From Methanobacteriota archaeon (GTDB lineage Archaea; Thermoplasmatota; Thermoplasmata; SG8-5), in NCBI GenBank assembly GCA_013791785.1, contig VMTD01000041.1, positions 1 to 59,059 on the forward strand: 59,059 bases of DNA, read 5' to 3'. Each line of letters begins with the position of its first letter. Position 1 is the stretch's first letter. The notes under the pieces were generated by a model, which was given only the letters and a program-made list of their open reading frames with translations, had not been told where the DNA came from and ran no database searches. The translations under genes were made by a program, and so were the position numbers. Below are positions 8,264 to 16,713 of the stretch, piece after piece.

Positions 8264-8604
8264 TTAACATGGAGAACGCGACCAAACTGATATTGGCCAT
8301 AGTGGGCATCGGAATTTTACTGGGTATCCTCTTTACCCCATTTGCGTTGATAGTCGCCGGAGGTGCCCTCTGGATAATACTCTGGATAGCCCAGGGCGGC
8401 ATGGCAGAAGGCAATCCCTACAAGAGAATGAACATGCGTGGCGGATTACCCAACTGGACCGTGGTGAACCAGTACCAGAAGAACGAGGAGATAGAGGTCA
8501 GGGACCGTGGTTCTTATTACACCGCGGTGTTCTTCTTCACGGCAGGCCTGATACTCATTGTGATAGGAGTCATCTGGATGTGGCTCAACGGCTCGTTCGG
8601 ATAA
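8257..8604 (+). CDS. Small membrane protein, paralogue B (unknown)
   Basis: 115 aa with the layout of paralogue A: helix pair at about residues 8-45, polar loop AEGNPYKRMNMRGGLPNW, and a final helix at about 88-110. Function not recognised. Its 3' end overlaps the convergent cysS 3' end by about 20 nt. The ATG at 8269 (MENATK) is an alternative start, 12 nt inside the ORF, since the first codons lie within the upstream gene. Confidence 0.7.
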   Translation: MVINMENATKLILAIVGIGILLGILFTPFALIVAGGALWIILWIAQGGMAEGNPYKRMNMRGGLPNWTVVNQYQKNEEIEVRDRGSYYTAVFFFTAGLILIVIGVIWMWLNGSFG

Positions 8605-9994
8605 TTTTCCACTTCACATCGTCGGCCGTGTCCTGGATCTCGATGCCCAGCTCCTTCAGCCGGTCGCGTATCTCGTCGGCCAGCTTGAAATTCTTCTCCG
8701 CACGGGCTTTCTGGCGTATATCGATTATGACGTCCATCAGCGGCGCCATCATGTGGTCCTGGGTGCCTTTCTCGAATTTGAAAATCGACAGAATCTCATC
8801 GTATATCTTGAATGTGGAAATTATCTCATCCAGCGAGGATTTTTTTGAGCCTGATTCCAGGTACTTATTTACTTCTCTGGAGAACTCGAATATTGAGGCA
8901 ATGGCATCCCGGGTGTTGAAATCCTCGTCCATGGCGGCGTCGAATTTTGCGACCGATTCCCTGGCAACCTGGGCGAACGCATCCTCTCCTTCTATCGCAT
9001 TCTCTGCATCGGCCAGCACACTGTCCAGCGTGTTCTGCATGCGCCCCAGGGCCTGTGCGGCCTCCTCCAGCGCTTTCTGGTTGAAATCTATGGGCTTGCG
9101 GTAATGTGTGTTCAGCAGGAAGAACCTCACAACCAGCGGGTCATACTGCTTCACGACGTCTTTTATGGTGAAGAAATTGTTCAGTGACTTGGACATCTTC
9201 TCGTCGCCAACGTTCATGAGGCCGCCGTGGAGCCAGTACTTGACGAACGTTTTATCTGATAGCGCTTCGGACTGCATTATCTCGTTCTCGTGATGGGGAA
9301 AAACCAGTTCGGTACCGCCGCCGTGGAGCTCGAAACTCTCGCCCAGGTATTTCATTGACATGACCGAGCACTCGATATGCCATCCGGGCCGGCCTTCCGA
9401 CCAGGGGGATTCCCAGAACGGCTCTTCCGGTTTTTTATTCTTCCACAGAACAAAATCAAGCGGACCCCTCTTCCTCTCGTCAACCGCGACCCTGGCACCG
9501 GCCAGCATATCGTCACGCTTGCGATGGGACAGTTTGCCGAACTCGGCAACTGCCATGACATCGAAATAAACCTCGCCGCCGGACTCATATGCAAATCCCT
9601 TGTCGATAAGTTTCTGAATCGCCTCGATAATCTCCTTCATGTGATGGCTGGCCACCGGGTAAATATTTGCTTTCTTCACTCCGAGCTTTCCCATGTCCTT
9701 GTGATATTCGCCGATGTAACGTTCGGTAAGTTCGTCCAGCGGAATCCCCAGCTTTATCGTGCGTTCGATGCAATGGTCCTCGATGTCGGTGAAATTGATG
9801 ACGTACGTAACATCATAACCCTTCCGCACCAGGTGCCGCCTTATGACGTCGAAAGTGACCGCCGATTTCGCGTGTCCCATGTGGCTGTCGTCATAGGTGT
9901 TGATGCCGCAGACGTACATGCCGACCTTATTCCCATTAATCGGTTGGAATTCCTCCATCTGGCCAATCATCGTGTTATGGACTCTGAGTACCAT
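8585..9994 (-). CDS. cysS: Cysteinyl-tRNA synthetase
   Basis: 469 aa from the ATG at 9994. Class I synthetase charging tRNA-Cys: CGINTYDDSHMGHAKS carries the Zn-binding Cys and the HIGH-like HMGH; KMSKS appears as EKMSKSLNNF; the zinc-site WHIECS and HHENE motifs are present, followed by the helical DALR-type domain. The ORF track begins with TTG at 10015, but MVLRVHN at 9994 starts the usual CysRS N-terminus. A GGAG lies about 10 nt before it, and a TATA box (TTTTTATACC) lies about 38 nt before it. So this gene has a short leader, unlike many neighbours. Confidence 0.95.
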   Translation of the reverse strand: MVLRVHNTMIGQMEEFQPINGNKVGMYVCGINTYDDSHMGHAKSAVTFDVIRRHLVRKGYDVTYVINFTDIEDHCIERTIKLGIPLDELTERYIGEYHKDMGKLGVKKANIYPVASHHMKEIIEAIQKLIDKGFAYESGGEVYFDVMAVAEFGKLSHRKRDDMLAGARVAVDERKRGPLDFVLWKNKKPEEPFWESPWSEGRPGWHIECSVMSMKYLGESFELHGGGTELVFPHHENEIMQSEALSDKTFVKYWLHGGLMNVGDEKMSKSLNNFFTIKDVVKQYDPLVVRFFLLNTHYRKPIDFNQKALEEAAQALGRMQNTLDSVLADAENAIEGEDAFAQVARESVAKFDAAMDEDFNTRDAIASIFEFSREVNKYLESGSKKSSLDEIISTFKIYDEILSIFKFEKGTQDHMMAPLMDVIIDIRQKARAEKNFKLADEIRDRLKELGIEIQDTADDVKWKIIRTSR

Positions 9995-10159
9995 GCCGCA
10001 TCGCTCCGGAGGCAATCATGGGGAGATGGTATAAAAATGTGTCCTCGGATAAATGCGAATGCAAGGCGAGATATGGGGGAGGTGCGCGGGGGGACGGGGG
10101 AAGCGCGATAGATGTTTAGCCTTGCCAAAGAAAGCGGCTCCGGCACCGCCCTGGCCAAT

Positions 10160-10340
10160 CATGCCCCGTCTGAATTGGAACTTTTTGATATCTGGAGGGC
10201 GGGGTATTCGCCATCGAATTTGGAAAATTCGATGTCGTGTGACACGATTACCGCATCATCTCTTTAAAGCCTCGCCTGTAAGGGCGGGGTTAGCTTAAAT
10301 CGGCGTACAAAGTGGCCAAGAAGCTGGTTCCAACGTTCGA
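10160..10340 (+). repeat. P-family hairpin element, copy P-A
   Basis: Starts CATGCCCCG; a first GC hairpin with a long loop, then an AT hairpin (CATCGAATT / AATTCGATG), then TCGTG-TGA-CACGA, CATCATC, TTTAAAG, and a final GC hairpin (CCTCGCCTGTAAGGGCGGGG) followed by TTAGCTTAAA and CAAGAAGCTGGTTCCAAC. The same order recurs in P-B, P-C and P-D. Confidence 0.75.
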
Positions 10341-10472
10341 CCCGAATATGCAACGGGTTCCGGACGTTTGCACCCAACATGCGACGCGAATCTACAAAGA
10401 AAAGCATCCTGTGCAAGATCCGCGTAATATGTTTCGCCCGGCATGCGAGGGCCGGGCGAGTACCTGGCACCC

Positions 10473-10564
10473 CGGGGCAAGCCCCGAGGTTTAACAATAT
10501 ACAGAAGCTGTGTATCACCCAGAATGTTTACAAAATGTAACCCCGCCCTCACAGGCGGGGCATG
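10473..10564 (-). repeat. P-family hairpin element, copy P-G
   Basis: Hairpins CGGGGC-AA-GCCCCG, ATACAG/CTGTGTAT and CCCCGCCCTCACAGGCGGGG, ending in CATG. The run CCAGAATGTTT just before the last hairpin is shared with P-E. Confidence 0.65.
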
Positions 10565-10646
10565 CTGCTGGCAGTCTCATCGTGTATAGATTGGATTGCC
10601 CTTGTAGCCGATTAAAGCATCTGGCAGATTGTGATATCTGTCAGAA

Positions 10647-10901
10647 TTATTTTGTCCAACGGAACTCATCGATTGGCAGTGCCAGCGATGTCTTGCACGT
10701 TACCGATGACGCGATATGACAAACAAATTCAACTGCCTGTTTCTCATCCTGGGTCTCGAAAATTATGATGGCATCCGGCTCGCCGAACAGCCCCAGGAAT
10801 TCGCGGACTTTGACGCCGTCCGGGATTTTCAATCTCTTGAGCGAGCGTATCGTGTCCTCGAACTTTCCCTCGTTGGCATGGATTGTTGTAACGAAAATCA
10901 T
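10647..10901 (-). CDS. Small GYD/Lrp-ligand-domain-like protein (unknown)
   Basis: 84 aa from ATG 10901 (MIFVTTIHANEGKFEDTI). One alpha/beta domain resembling small dimeric alpha-beta-barrel or GYD/AsnC-ligand proteins: a beta strand, a helix with KFEDTIRSLKRL, then FGEPDAIIIFETQDEKQAVEF and a closing strand. The FG.PDAI.IFE pattern is typical of GYD-type stand-alone ligand domains. No DNA-binding domain is fused. A GGTG ribosome site lies 7 nt before the ATG, so the TTG at 10919 used in the ORF track is unlikely. Biochemical role unknown. Confidence 0.6.
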   Translation of the reverse strand: MIFVTTIHANEGKFEDTIRSLKRLKIPDGVKVREFLGLFGEPDAIIIFETQDEKQAVEFVCHIASSVTCKTSLALPIDEFRWTK

Positions 10902-10958
10902 TGTTTCACCTTTTTTCAATATAGTCGGAACCGGTATTTAAGGCTGCCTAGGATTGAC

Positions 10959-11153
10959 GATTTTCGATTTGGGGATTGTAGATTGTAGATGTATGACGAT
11001 TGTAGATTTAGAGATTGTAGATTGTAGATTTACGACGGATTGACGACGTTGCATATTCCCAGCACAAATCTAAAATCTAAAATCTAAGATCTAAAATACG
11101 GTTGGGCATTCTGCCAGCAAAAATCTAAAATCTAAAATCTAAGATCTAAAATC
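10959..11153 (-). repeat. J-family repeat, copy J2 (double core)
   Basis: Reverse-oriented J element with two cores (GGATTGACGACGTTGCATATTC and GGTTGGGCATTCTGCCAGC) separated by heptamer units. It lacks the TTCAG...CTGAA end and is the only copy not oriented toward a promoter; it fills the gap between the SCP2-like gene's 3' end and the 84-aa gene's promoter. Confidence 0.8.
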
Positions 11154-11159
11154 CGTGTC

Positions 11160-11501
11160 TCAGGATATCAGCTTCTTCAGCCTCATGACATCGTCAATGC
11201 TGGCATCAAACTTCAACCGTTTGGTGGCCCAGGCCTTCATTGGCTTGAGCTGGCCTGTGAAAAGCTGCTTGAAATCATCCGTTGTGGCGTGTAGCGTTAT
11301 CTCCGCTGTTTCCAGCTTTCCGCGCTTGAAATCCTTTATCTCGCCTTTGTCCAGTATAAAGCTGAAGCCCTCGTTGTCAGTTGTATCGACATTAACATTT
11401 CTGACGACTTCCTTTAGATCGTTCCTCAACTCTTCATCTTCGGCGATCTTGGCCTTGAACTTTTCAATCGCGTTCTTTATGTGTCCTTCCAGTTCGTCCA
11501 T
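11160..11501 (-). CDS. SCP2 sterol-carrier-like domain protein
   Basis: 113 aa, a single SCP2-like domain: amphipathic first helix, then GFSFILDKGEIKDFKRG, ITLHATTDDFKQLFTGQLKPMKAWATKRLKFDAS and a final helix. The motif LxxxxxGxxxPMxAxxxxxLKxxG is the usual SCP2 core. In archaea such proteins are small lipid or hydrophobic-ligand binders of unknown partner. It follows rnhB by 4 nt, so the two are probably co-transcribed. Confidence 0.75.
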   Translation of the reverse strand: MDELEGHIKNAIEKFKAKIAEDEELRNDLKEVVRNVNVDTTDNEGFSFILDKGEIKDFKRGKLETAEITLHATTDDFKQLFTGQLKPMKAWATKRLKFDASIDDVMRLKKLIS

Positions 11502-11505
11502 GTTC

Positions 11506-12189
11506 TCATTCCTCGTATTTGTCTATCCTGGTCATGCTCAACTCGCTTATTATTCTATCCACGGTCTTCCATGACCTCCTGGTGTGGGGCGGCATCTCGC
11601 CGTGCTCCGTGTACCAGCTCTTGAGAAAATTTATTGTTTTGGGGTCAGACGGATAACCGCTGCCGATGTCCTGGCCCAGTTCCTCCTTTATCTCCTCTAT
11701 CATGGCATCCCGACGGGTCTTGGCCACAATGCTGGCTGCCGAAACGACCGGATAAAGGTCATCGGCACCGTGCTTGGAGATTATCTTGACCTTGCCGCCC
11801 AGTTCATTCGATATGTATTTCGCGAAAACCTCCTCGTTGGTGTCGGCAGCGTCAACGTAAGCAATTTTTCCGCCCAATTTCTCTATCACCGTGGCGAACA
11901 GCTTGGATTCCATGACATTCATTGTCATGCTCTGCCGAAGAACATCGATGTCATCCGCACTGGCCGTTACGATTTCGTACCGCGAAACAGCCATCACCTC
12001 CTTCACAAGCTGCTCTCGCCTTGCCGGGGTGAGTCTCTTCGAATCGCGGACCCCGATCCTCATCAGTTCGGTATCGTCATCCACCAGCACTCCGGCGACG
12101 ACTATCGGGCCCATTACCGGGCCGCGGCCTGCCTCGTCCACGCCGCAAATTGGACCTACTTTGGGTGCAAAATCATCAAGTGTACGCAT
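11506..12189 (-). CDS. rnhB: Ribonuclease HII
   Basis: 227 aa. Cleaves RNA in RNA-DNA hybrids, including single ribonucleotides in DNA. The active-site motif CGVDEAGRGPVMGP is at residues 16-29, and the other acidic residues are in AYVDAADTN and the SIVAKTRRD helix. Start ATG 12189 is about 25 nt after a TATA box (TTTTATAT, 12211-12218), so leaderless. Repeat J3 begins 22 bp upstream of that TATA box. Confidence 0.95.
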   Translation of the reverse strand: MRTLDDFAPKVGPICGVDEAGRGPVMGPIVVAGVLVDDDTELMRIGVRDSKRLTPARREQLVKEVMAVSRYEIVTASADDIDVLRQSMTMNVMESKLFATVIEKLGGKIAYVDAADTNEEVFAKYISNELGGKVKIISKHGADDLYPVVSAASIVAKTRRDAMIEEIKEELGQDIGSGYPSDPKTINFLKSWYTEHGEMPPHTRRSWKTVDRIISELSMTRIDKYEE

Positions 12190-12210
12190 TGGCGCGTAAT
12201 CATGTTCTTA

Positions 12211-12218
12211 ATATAAAA
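12211..12218 (-). promoter_or_regulatory. TATA box of rnhB
   Basis: TTTTATAT on the minus strand, about 25 nt before ATG 12189. Confidence 0.6.
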
Positions 12219-12239
12219 ACCCATAATGATGGAGTAAGT

Positions 12240-12352
12240 GTTCAGGCTTCTGAAATTTTAGATTTTAGAACTTAGATTTTAGATTTTTGTTGAGAATGCG
12301 TTACGCCGTCACCGTCGTAAATCTACAATCTAAAATCGTAAATCTACAATCG
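12240..12352 (+). repeat. J-family repeat, copy J3
   Basis: GTTCAGGCTTCTGAAAT end faces the rnhB promoter; heptamer units, core TTGAGAATGCGTTACGCCGTC, then ATCTACA/ATCTAAA units. Confidence 0.8.
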
Positions 12353-12389
12353 CCACTCCTTCATTTCACTGTATACTTACATAATTATA

Positions 12390-12530
12390 TCAGGTTTCAC
12401 TGGCATAAAGCGCTTCGAGCCAGGTTTTCAGGACTTCGATGCCGGCGTCTCCGCTAAGCCAGCGTTTGAGCGGTTCGTGCATCTCCGGGAATGGTCTGGC
12501 GGCGTATTCCCTGCGGTCCCTGTACATCAT
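12390..12530 (-). CDS. Short ORF, 46 aa (hypothetical)
   Basis: Too short for the ORF track. Reads MMYRDRREYAARPFPE...LKTWLEALYASET then TGA. Codon use looks like the neighbouring genes and a GGTG lies about 10 nt before the first ATG. Charged and partly amphipathic, with no recognisable domain. It could also be the remnant of a longer gene. Confidence 0.4.
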   Translation of the reverse strand: MMYRDRREYAARPFPEMHEPLKRWLSGDAGIEVLKTWLEALYASET

Positions 12531-12673
12531 TAAATTCACCAATAGTGATTATCTTTCGGGAAGTACTAGTAGTTGCTGAACCAGTTATCAATATTGAAAG
12601 TCAAACTTAAACAAAGTTTATCTACTTTCAGTCTTTCTCTGGCTGGAAGGCACACCTTCAGTACATTGTGAGG

Positions 12674-13726
12674 ATGGATAAAATGGAATATAAATTGAGA
12701 TGGGATAAAAGCACCTGGCTTATTGCACTTGTTGTATCGGGAATCATTGGGGTTGGCATACTACTAATGAGCTACAGAGGACTGGGCGAGGCCTGGCACA
12801 ATGCCTACTATGTTCCATTGCTGGGTTACTATGTCGTGCTGTCAATATGCCAGAGCCATTATTTTAAGGTCAAGCCTGAACCTAGCTGGAACGGGCTTGC
12901 AAGGCAATGGGTGTCCATCACCGGCGCAGTTTTCATGTTCTATGGGCATGAATTTCTTATGAAGGATGTCATGGGAATTTCCTCGGGTGCCGAATTGATG
13001 TCCAGCCAGTTCATGTTCATAGTCCTTGGTTTCTTCTTCTTCGGGATGGACGATTTCATGTTCAAGGGCCAGCTGTCAAAGTGGTTGAAACACGATGCCC
13101 TCAAGGCCATATTCTGGTATGTCATGATGTGGATATTCTGGTTTGTTCTGTTCGCATTACCCTGGAGCCTTGTCGGCGCCCTGGGTGACTTCAATGATGT
13201 TAGATTGTTCTGGTTCCTGGGTTCATTCCAGTGGGTAATAATGATGTCCATGATGATTGCCATCACATGGCGTGATTATCTCGAAACGATCAAGTTCAAG
13301 AACAATATCGACCGCGGAATCAAACTTCTCACGTTCTCATTGCTGGCCGGTTTCGTCATTGCATTCATGTGCTACCAGATTGTGAATTCCCTTGTCCCGG
13401 GCATCGCAGAGGCCGACAAGTGGCATCATGTTCTGTACATGGGCACATATCCGCTCATACCGATTATCCTGTTCGGAATATATTCAAATCACTTCAACCA
13501 TGTGAAGAATGAGTTCAAGAAAGCCCAGTTCAGGACACTGTGGATTGCGGCCTGGGTAATCGCAGGCTGGATAATATTCCGGCTGGTAATCGCGCCGTCC
13601 GGACTCTTCGGGGACCATCCCTGGTGGCATCACTTCGATCTGGTGTTCAACTTCACGATATCAATAATAGCACTAAGCCATCACTGGTTCTGCGGCCGCA
13701 TAGGATTCATGAAGCCCAAGAAATAG
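12674..13726 (+). CDS. Polytopic membrane protein (unknown)
   Basis: 350 aa from the ATG at 12674; about 10 hydrophobic segments spread over the whole length. I do not recognise the family. Conserved-looking polar residues lie near membrane borders: MFYGHEFLMKD, an acidic FGMDDFMFKG loop, HHVLYMGTYPL, and a His-rich end WWHHFDLVFNF...ALSHHWFCGR. These could bind metal or heme, but no known motif is matched. GTG at 12668 is an alternative start; GAGG just before the ATG favours 12674. It is a single gene ahead of the FBPase operon. Confidence 0.7.
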   Translation: MDKMEYKLRWDKSTWLIALVVSGIIGVGILLMSYRGLGEAWHNAYYVPLLGYYVVLSICQSHYFKVKPEPSWNGLARQWVSITGAVFMFYGHEFLMKDVMGISSGAELMSSQFMFIVLGFFFFGMDDFMFKGQLSKWLKHDALKAIFWYVMMWIFWFVLFALPWSLVGALGDFNDVRLFWFLGSFQWVIMMSMMIAITWRDYLETIKFKNNIDRGIKLLTFSLLAGFVIAFMCYQIVNSLVPGIAEADKWHHVLYMGTYPLIPIILFGIYSNHFNHVKNEFKKAQFRTLWIAAWVIAGWIIFRLVIAPSGLFGDHPWWHHFDLVFNFTISIIALSHHWFCGRIGFMKPKK

Positions 13727-13768
13727 AAAGGGTTTTAATAGGCCGATTCAATAATCTGAGGCGGGAAT

Positions 13769-14653
13769 ATGAAACTAGATGAACATCTGGCAGAGTGCGA
13801 CAGCGACCTGAGACGGCTCATTATTGCTATAGGGAATACTTGCAAGACCATAAAAAAAGGATTTGCCAGTCGCCAATCCTGCTCGGATACCGAGAACGTT
13901 TACGGCGAAAAACAAATGGCTCTCGACAAGTGGGCCGATGAGGTTCTCATCGCGGACCTGAAGGCTTCCGGACTGGTGAAGTATCTCGCTTCGGAGGAGC
14001 AGCCCGAAATACTTGAATTTGATTCTGCCGGTAACTTTGGCGTCACCATGGACCCCCTGGACGGCTCGTCCCTTATCGGGGTGAACCTGGCCGTGGGAAC
14101 CATCATCGGGATTTACAGGGGTAATGTTCTGGCACCCGGAAACACCATGGTCGGCGCGATGTATGTTTTGTATGGCCCGCTGACCACCCTCACTTACACG
14201 GTGAAGAAAGGCGTCCACGAATTTGTGCTGGATACGTCAGGAAATTTCATCCTGCAGGAAGAAAATATCCGCATCCCGGATGGCAAGATTTTTGCACCCG
14301 GCGCATTGCGAAAGGAGTATCTCCCGGGCCACCTGAAATGGATTGAGGCCCTGGAGTCGGAAGGGTACAAGATACGCTTCAGCGGTTCGTTCGTCGCCGA
14401 CGTTCACCAGATACTTCACAAGGGCGGCGTCTTCACCTACCCCGGCTACAGGGGAAAGGAAAAAGGCAAGCTTCGGTTGCTGTTCGAGGCAAACCCCATG
14501 GGGTTCGTGGTCGCGCAGGCAGGCGGCGCAACCAGCCACGGCACCGGGGACATACTCACGGTAATGCCGGAAAGCGTCAACCAGCGCATACCAATCTACA
14601 TCGGCGGAAAGAGGGAAATCCAACTCATCGAGAAGATAAACAAGGAGGCATGA
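13769..14653 (+). CDS. fbp: Fructose-1,6-bisphosphatase class I
   Basis: 294 aa. Hydrolyses fructose-1,6-bisphosphate to fructose-6-phosphate. The Li-sensitive phosphatase fold is marked by ASEEQPE (metal Glu), TMDPLDGSSLI (catalytic metal site) and VGTIIGIY. A late Glu metal ligand lies in LLFEANPMGFVVAQAGG. Followed after 1 nt by the aldolase gene and then tpiA, making a compact gluconeogenic operon. Most archaea use a bifunctional class V enzyme instead, so a class I FBPase is notable for an archaeon. Confidence 0.9.
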   Translation: MKLDEHLAECDSDLRRLIIAIGNTCKTIKKGFASRQSCSDTENVYGEKQMALDKWADEVLIADLKASGLVKYLASEEQPEILEFDSAGNFGVTMDPLDGSSLIGVNLAVGTIIGIYRGNVLAPGNTMVGAMYVLYGPLTTLTYTVKKGVHEFVLDTSGNFILQEENIRIPDGKIFAPGALRKEYLPGHLKWIEALESEGYKIRFSGSFVADVHQILHKGGVFTYPGYRGKEKGKLRLLFEANPMGFVVAQAGGATSHGTGDILTVMPESVNQRIPIYIGGKREIQLIEKINKEA

Positions 14654-14654
14654 A

Positions 14655-15785
14655 ATGTACGAACCGATACCGGGAGACATAATGTTCAGGAGTCTGAAAG
14701 ATCAGGGTGCCATTATCATGGCGGCAAACGCCCGCATGACCCGTGGTGTGGCGCGAGGCATTTTCAGGGCCGCGCAGGACCTTGATGCGCCGGTAATGTT
14801 CGAAATTGCACGCTCCGAGTGCGATCAGAACGGCGGATACACTGGCATGAAACCTGCGGATTATGCAAGGCAAATCCAGATTGCGGCGGATGAAGTGAAG
14901 TTTGACATATGGGCCCTACACGCAGACCACATCACTGTAAAGAAAGGCACACCCGAGGACATTACCAATACCAAGGAACTCATAGATTTACAGGTTCAAG
15001 CCGGCTTCACCAGTTTCGCAATTGACGCATCCCATCTGTTCAATTTTAAAGGCGGAAATTTGAGAGAGGAGCTTGCGCTGAACATCGAGGTCACAACCGA
15101 ACTGGCCAAACATATAAAAAATAAAATGGGCGATAAATCCTTCGGGCTTGAGGTCGAGGTGGGTGAGATTGGAAAGGAGGGTGACAAGGGTAAGGTCGTT
15201 ACCACTCCAGACGAGGCAGTCACATTCATCAAAGCACTCAACGAGAACGGAATAGAACCGGACGTGCTGGCTATTGCGAACGGCACAATCCATGGAAATG
15301 TCTATGACGACAAGGGCAATCAAGTTGAACAGGTAGGCATCGACCTGGAACAAACAATGAACGTGGCCAGGGCGCTCAGGGAAATGGGCTCGCATGTGAG
15401 GATTGCCCAACATGGAATTACTGGCACACCCAGAGAGCTGATAAACACAATGTTCCCGAAGGGCGACATCATCAAAGGCAATGTCGCGACATTCTGGCAG
15501 AACATTGTACTCGACATTGTGAAGGTCTATGACCCTGACTTCTACAAGGAAATGTGGGACTGGACCATCAAAACTTACGGACCGAAAAATCCGGGAAAAT
15601 CAGAAGGATTGGTCTTCGGGAAGAATGTAAAGAACGCAATAGGTAATTTTTATATGCGTTTCCAGAACCTGGAATTTGAAGCGGTCGATACCATTGAAGC
15701 CCTGACTTATGCCGAAGCCAGGACATTCTTCAAGGCCTTCGGCGCCACAGGAACCGCTTGTATTGTCAGGGACGCCATGGAGTGA
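14655..15785 (+). CDS. Class II ketose-bisphosphate aldolase (fructose-bisphosphate aldolase)
   Basis: 376 aa. Zn-dependent aldolase family that joins dihydroxyacetone phosphate and glyceraldehyde-3-phosphate. Metal ligands are seen as HADH (WALHADHIT, about residue 94), NGTIHG and AQHGITG; the GLEVEVGEIG strand carries the acidic residue. Neighbours (FBPase upstream, tpiA downstream) support fructose-1,6-bisphosphate as substrate rather than tagatose-bisphosphate. The family shows a C-terminal extension here (after residue 300, YGPKNPGKSEG...) longer than in bacterial FbaA. Stop TGA is 5 nt before the tpiA ATG. Confidence 0.85.
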   Translation: MYEPIPGDIMFRSLKDQGAIIMAANARMTRGVARGIFRAAQDLDAPVMFEIARSECDQNGGYTGMKPADYARQIQIAADEVKFDIWALHADHITVKKGTPEDITNTKELIDLQVQAGFTSFAIDASHLFNFKGGNLREELALNIEVTTELAKHIKNKMGDKSFGLEVEVGEIGKEGDKGKVVTTPDEAVTFIKALNENGIEPDVLAIANGTIHGNVYDDKGNQVEQVGIDLEQTMNVARALREMGSHVRIAQHGITGTPRELINTMFPKGDIIKGNVATFWQNIVLDIVKVYDPDFYKEMWDWTIKTYGPKNPGKSEGLVFGKNVKNAIGNFYMRFQNLEFEAVDTIEALTYAEARTFFKAFGATGTACIVRDAME

Positions 15786-15789
15786 GCAC

Positions 15790-16458
15790 ATGAGAACACC
15801 TCTTGTTGCAATAAACATGAAAACTTATCGGGAATGATCCGGCGCGAAGGGTATGAGCCTGACCGCACTGGTCCGGGAAGTGACAGAAGAAACAGGAAGA
15901 AACTTCGCAGTCGCACCCCAGCAATGCGACCTGGCCCTTTATGCGAATTCATTCGGCATTCCGGTCTTTGCCCAGCACGCGGATAACGTGAAACAGGGGA
16001 GCACCACCGGCCGAGTGACGCCGGAAGCCATCAAAGCCATCGGATGCGCAGGCACGCTCATCAATCATTCCGAGTACCGAATTTCCGCGGCGGACGTTGA
16101 AGCACTGGTGTCCAGATGTAAGGAACTCGGCCTCATAACAATCGTCTGCACGAAAGACGCCGAGGAAAGCCGGGCATATGCAAAATTCAATCCCGATTTC
16201 ATCGCGGTTGAGCCGCCGGAGCTCATCGGCGGCGATATTTCTGTCACCACGGCAAACCCCCAAATAGTATCCGATTCCGTGAAGCTGGTCAAGGAAGTTG
16301 CGCCTGAAGTGAAGGTCCTCTGTGGCGCCGGGGTGAAGAACGGCCGGGATGTGGCAAAGGCCATAGAACTTGGCGCTGACGGCGTCTTGCTGGCATCAGG
16401 CGTGGTGAAGGCCAAGGACCGGAAAGCGGTTCTGCTGGACCTGGTTAGTGGCATGTAA
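15790..16458 (+). pseudogene. tpiA: Triosephosphate isomerase with an in-frame TGA at codon 16
   Basis: The archaeal TIM N-terminus MRTPLVAINMKTYRE is encoded from ATG 15790, then TGA, then SGAKGMSLTALVREV in the same frame, continuing to the usual end CGAGVKNG...GVLLASGV. Catalytic Asn and Lys lie before the TGA (NMK); His (LINHSEYR) and Glu (AVEPPELIGG) lie after it. Restarting at ATG 15853 would lose the essential Lys strand. The TGA replaces the single residue that is Ala, Gly or Ser in other archaeal TIMs (as in Y-x-E-A-T-G). It could be a point mutation, a sequencing error, or readthrough. The stop codon TAA is part of repeat K2. Confidence 0.85.
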
Positions 16459-16509
16459 ACTATCAGCCCCTAAAGGAGCTGGCGTTTGTTGCCAGGACTG
16501 GAAGTTTAC
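16455..16509 (+). repeat. K-family hairpin element, copy K2
   Basis: GTAAACTATCAGCCCC ... CTGGAAGTTTAC pair as the outer stem, enclosing hairpin A (CAGCCCCTAAAGGAGCTGG) and hairpin B (CTGGC-GTTTGTT-GCCAG). The TAA of GTAAACT is the tpiA stop codon. Confidence 0.8.
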
Positions 16510-16640
16510 CAGGGGCCATGCACCTAATTTATCAAAGCCAAATAGCTTTGATTTCATATGCGGGCATATGCACACGATGCATGGCGGGTCATGCATATGT
16601 CCACGATGCATGGCAGGTCATGCATACGAGCATGGCGGAT
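16509..16640 (+). repeat. M-family tail: hairpin and two 29-nt tandem units
   Basis: Continues K2. ATCAAAGC...GCTTTGAT hairpin, then two imperfect 29-nt units (16575-16603, 16604-16632) rich in ATGCATGG and TCATGCAT. The reverse complement of the same arrangement occurs at 54280-54486 with three perfect units. Confidence 0.8.
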
Positions 16641-16713
16641 CTCTTTTTGTAATATTCGTGTAAATGGCCTCTCATCCCCGGCTTAAAAACCGGGGGGTTC
16701 CCGGCCTTTATCA

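Larger units (their letters stand above)
10025..10646. other. Gene-free hairpin-rich region between cysS and the 84-aa gene
   Basis: No convincing gene. The stretch holds P elements A and G in opposite orientation, so it is bounded by CATGCCCCG (10160) and CGGGGCATG (10564). Between them are further perfect hairpins: CGCCCGGC / GCCGGGCG near 10437-10459, CGGGGC / GCCCCG, and an AACGT...ACGTT pair near 10337-10377. The short ORFs listed here are read-through of these repeats. Confidence 0.7.

Noticed and set aside
10160-10564. Complete IS200/IS605 element in the hairpin-rich region
   Set aside because: No TnpA or TnpB reading frame between or near the hairpins; only end-like structures are seen.
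15790-16458. Genome-wide reassignment of TGA to explain the tpiA stop
   Set aside because: Many confident genes here end in TGA (for example aldolase, trpS and the overlapping ATGA junctions).
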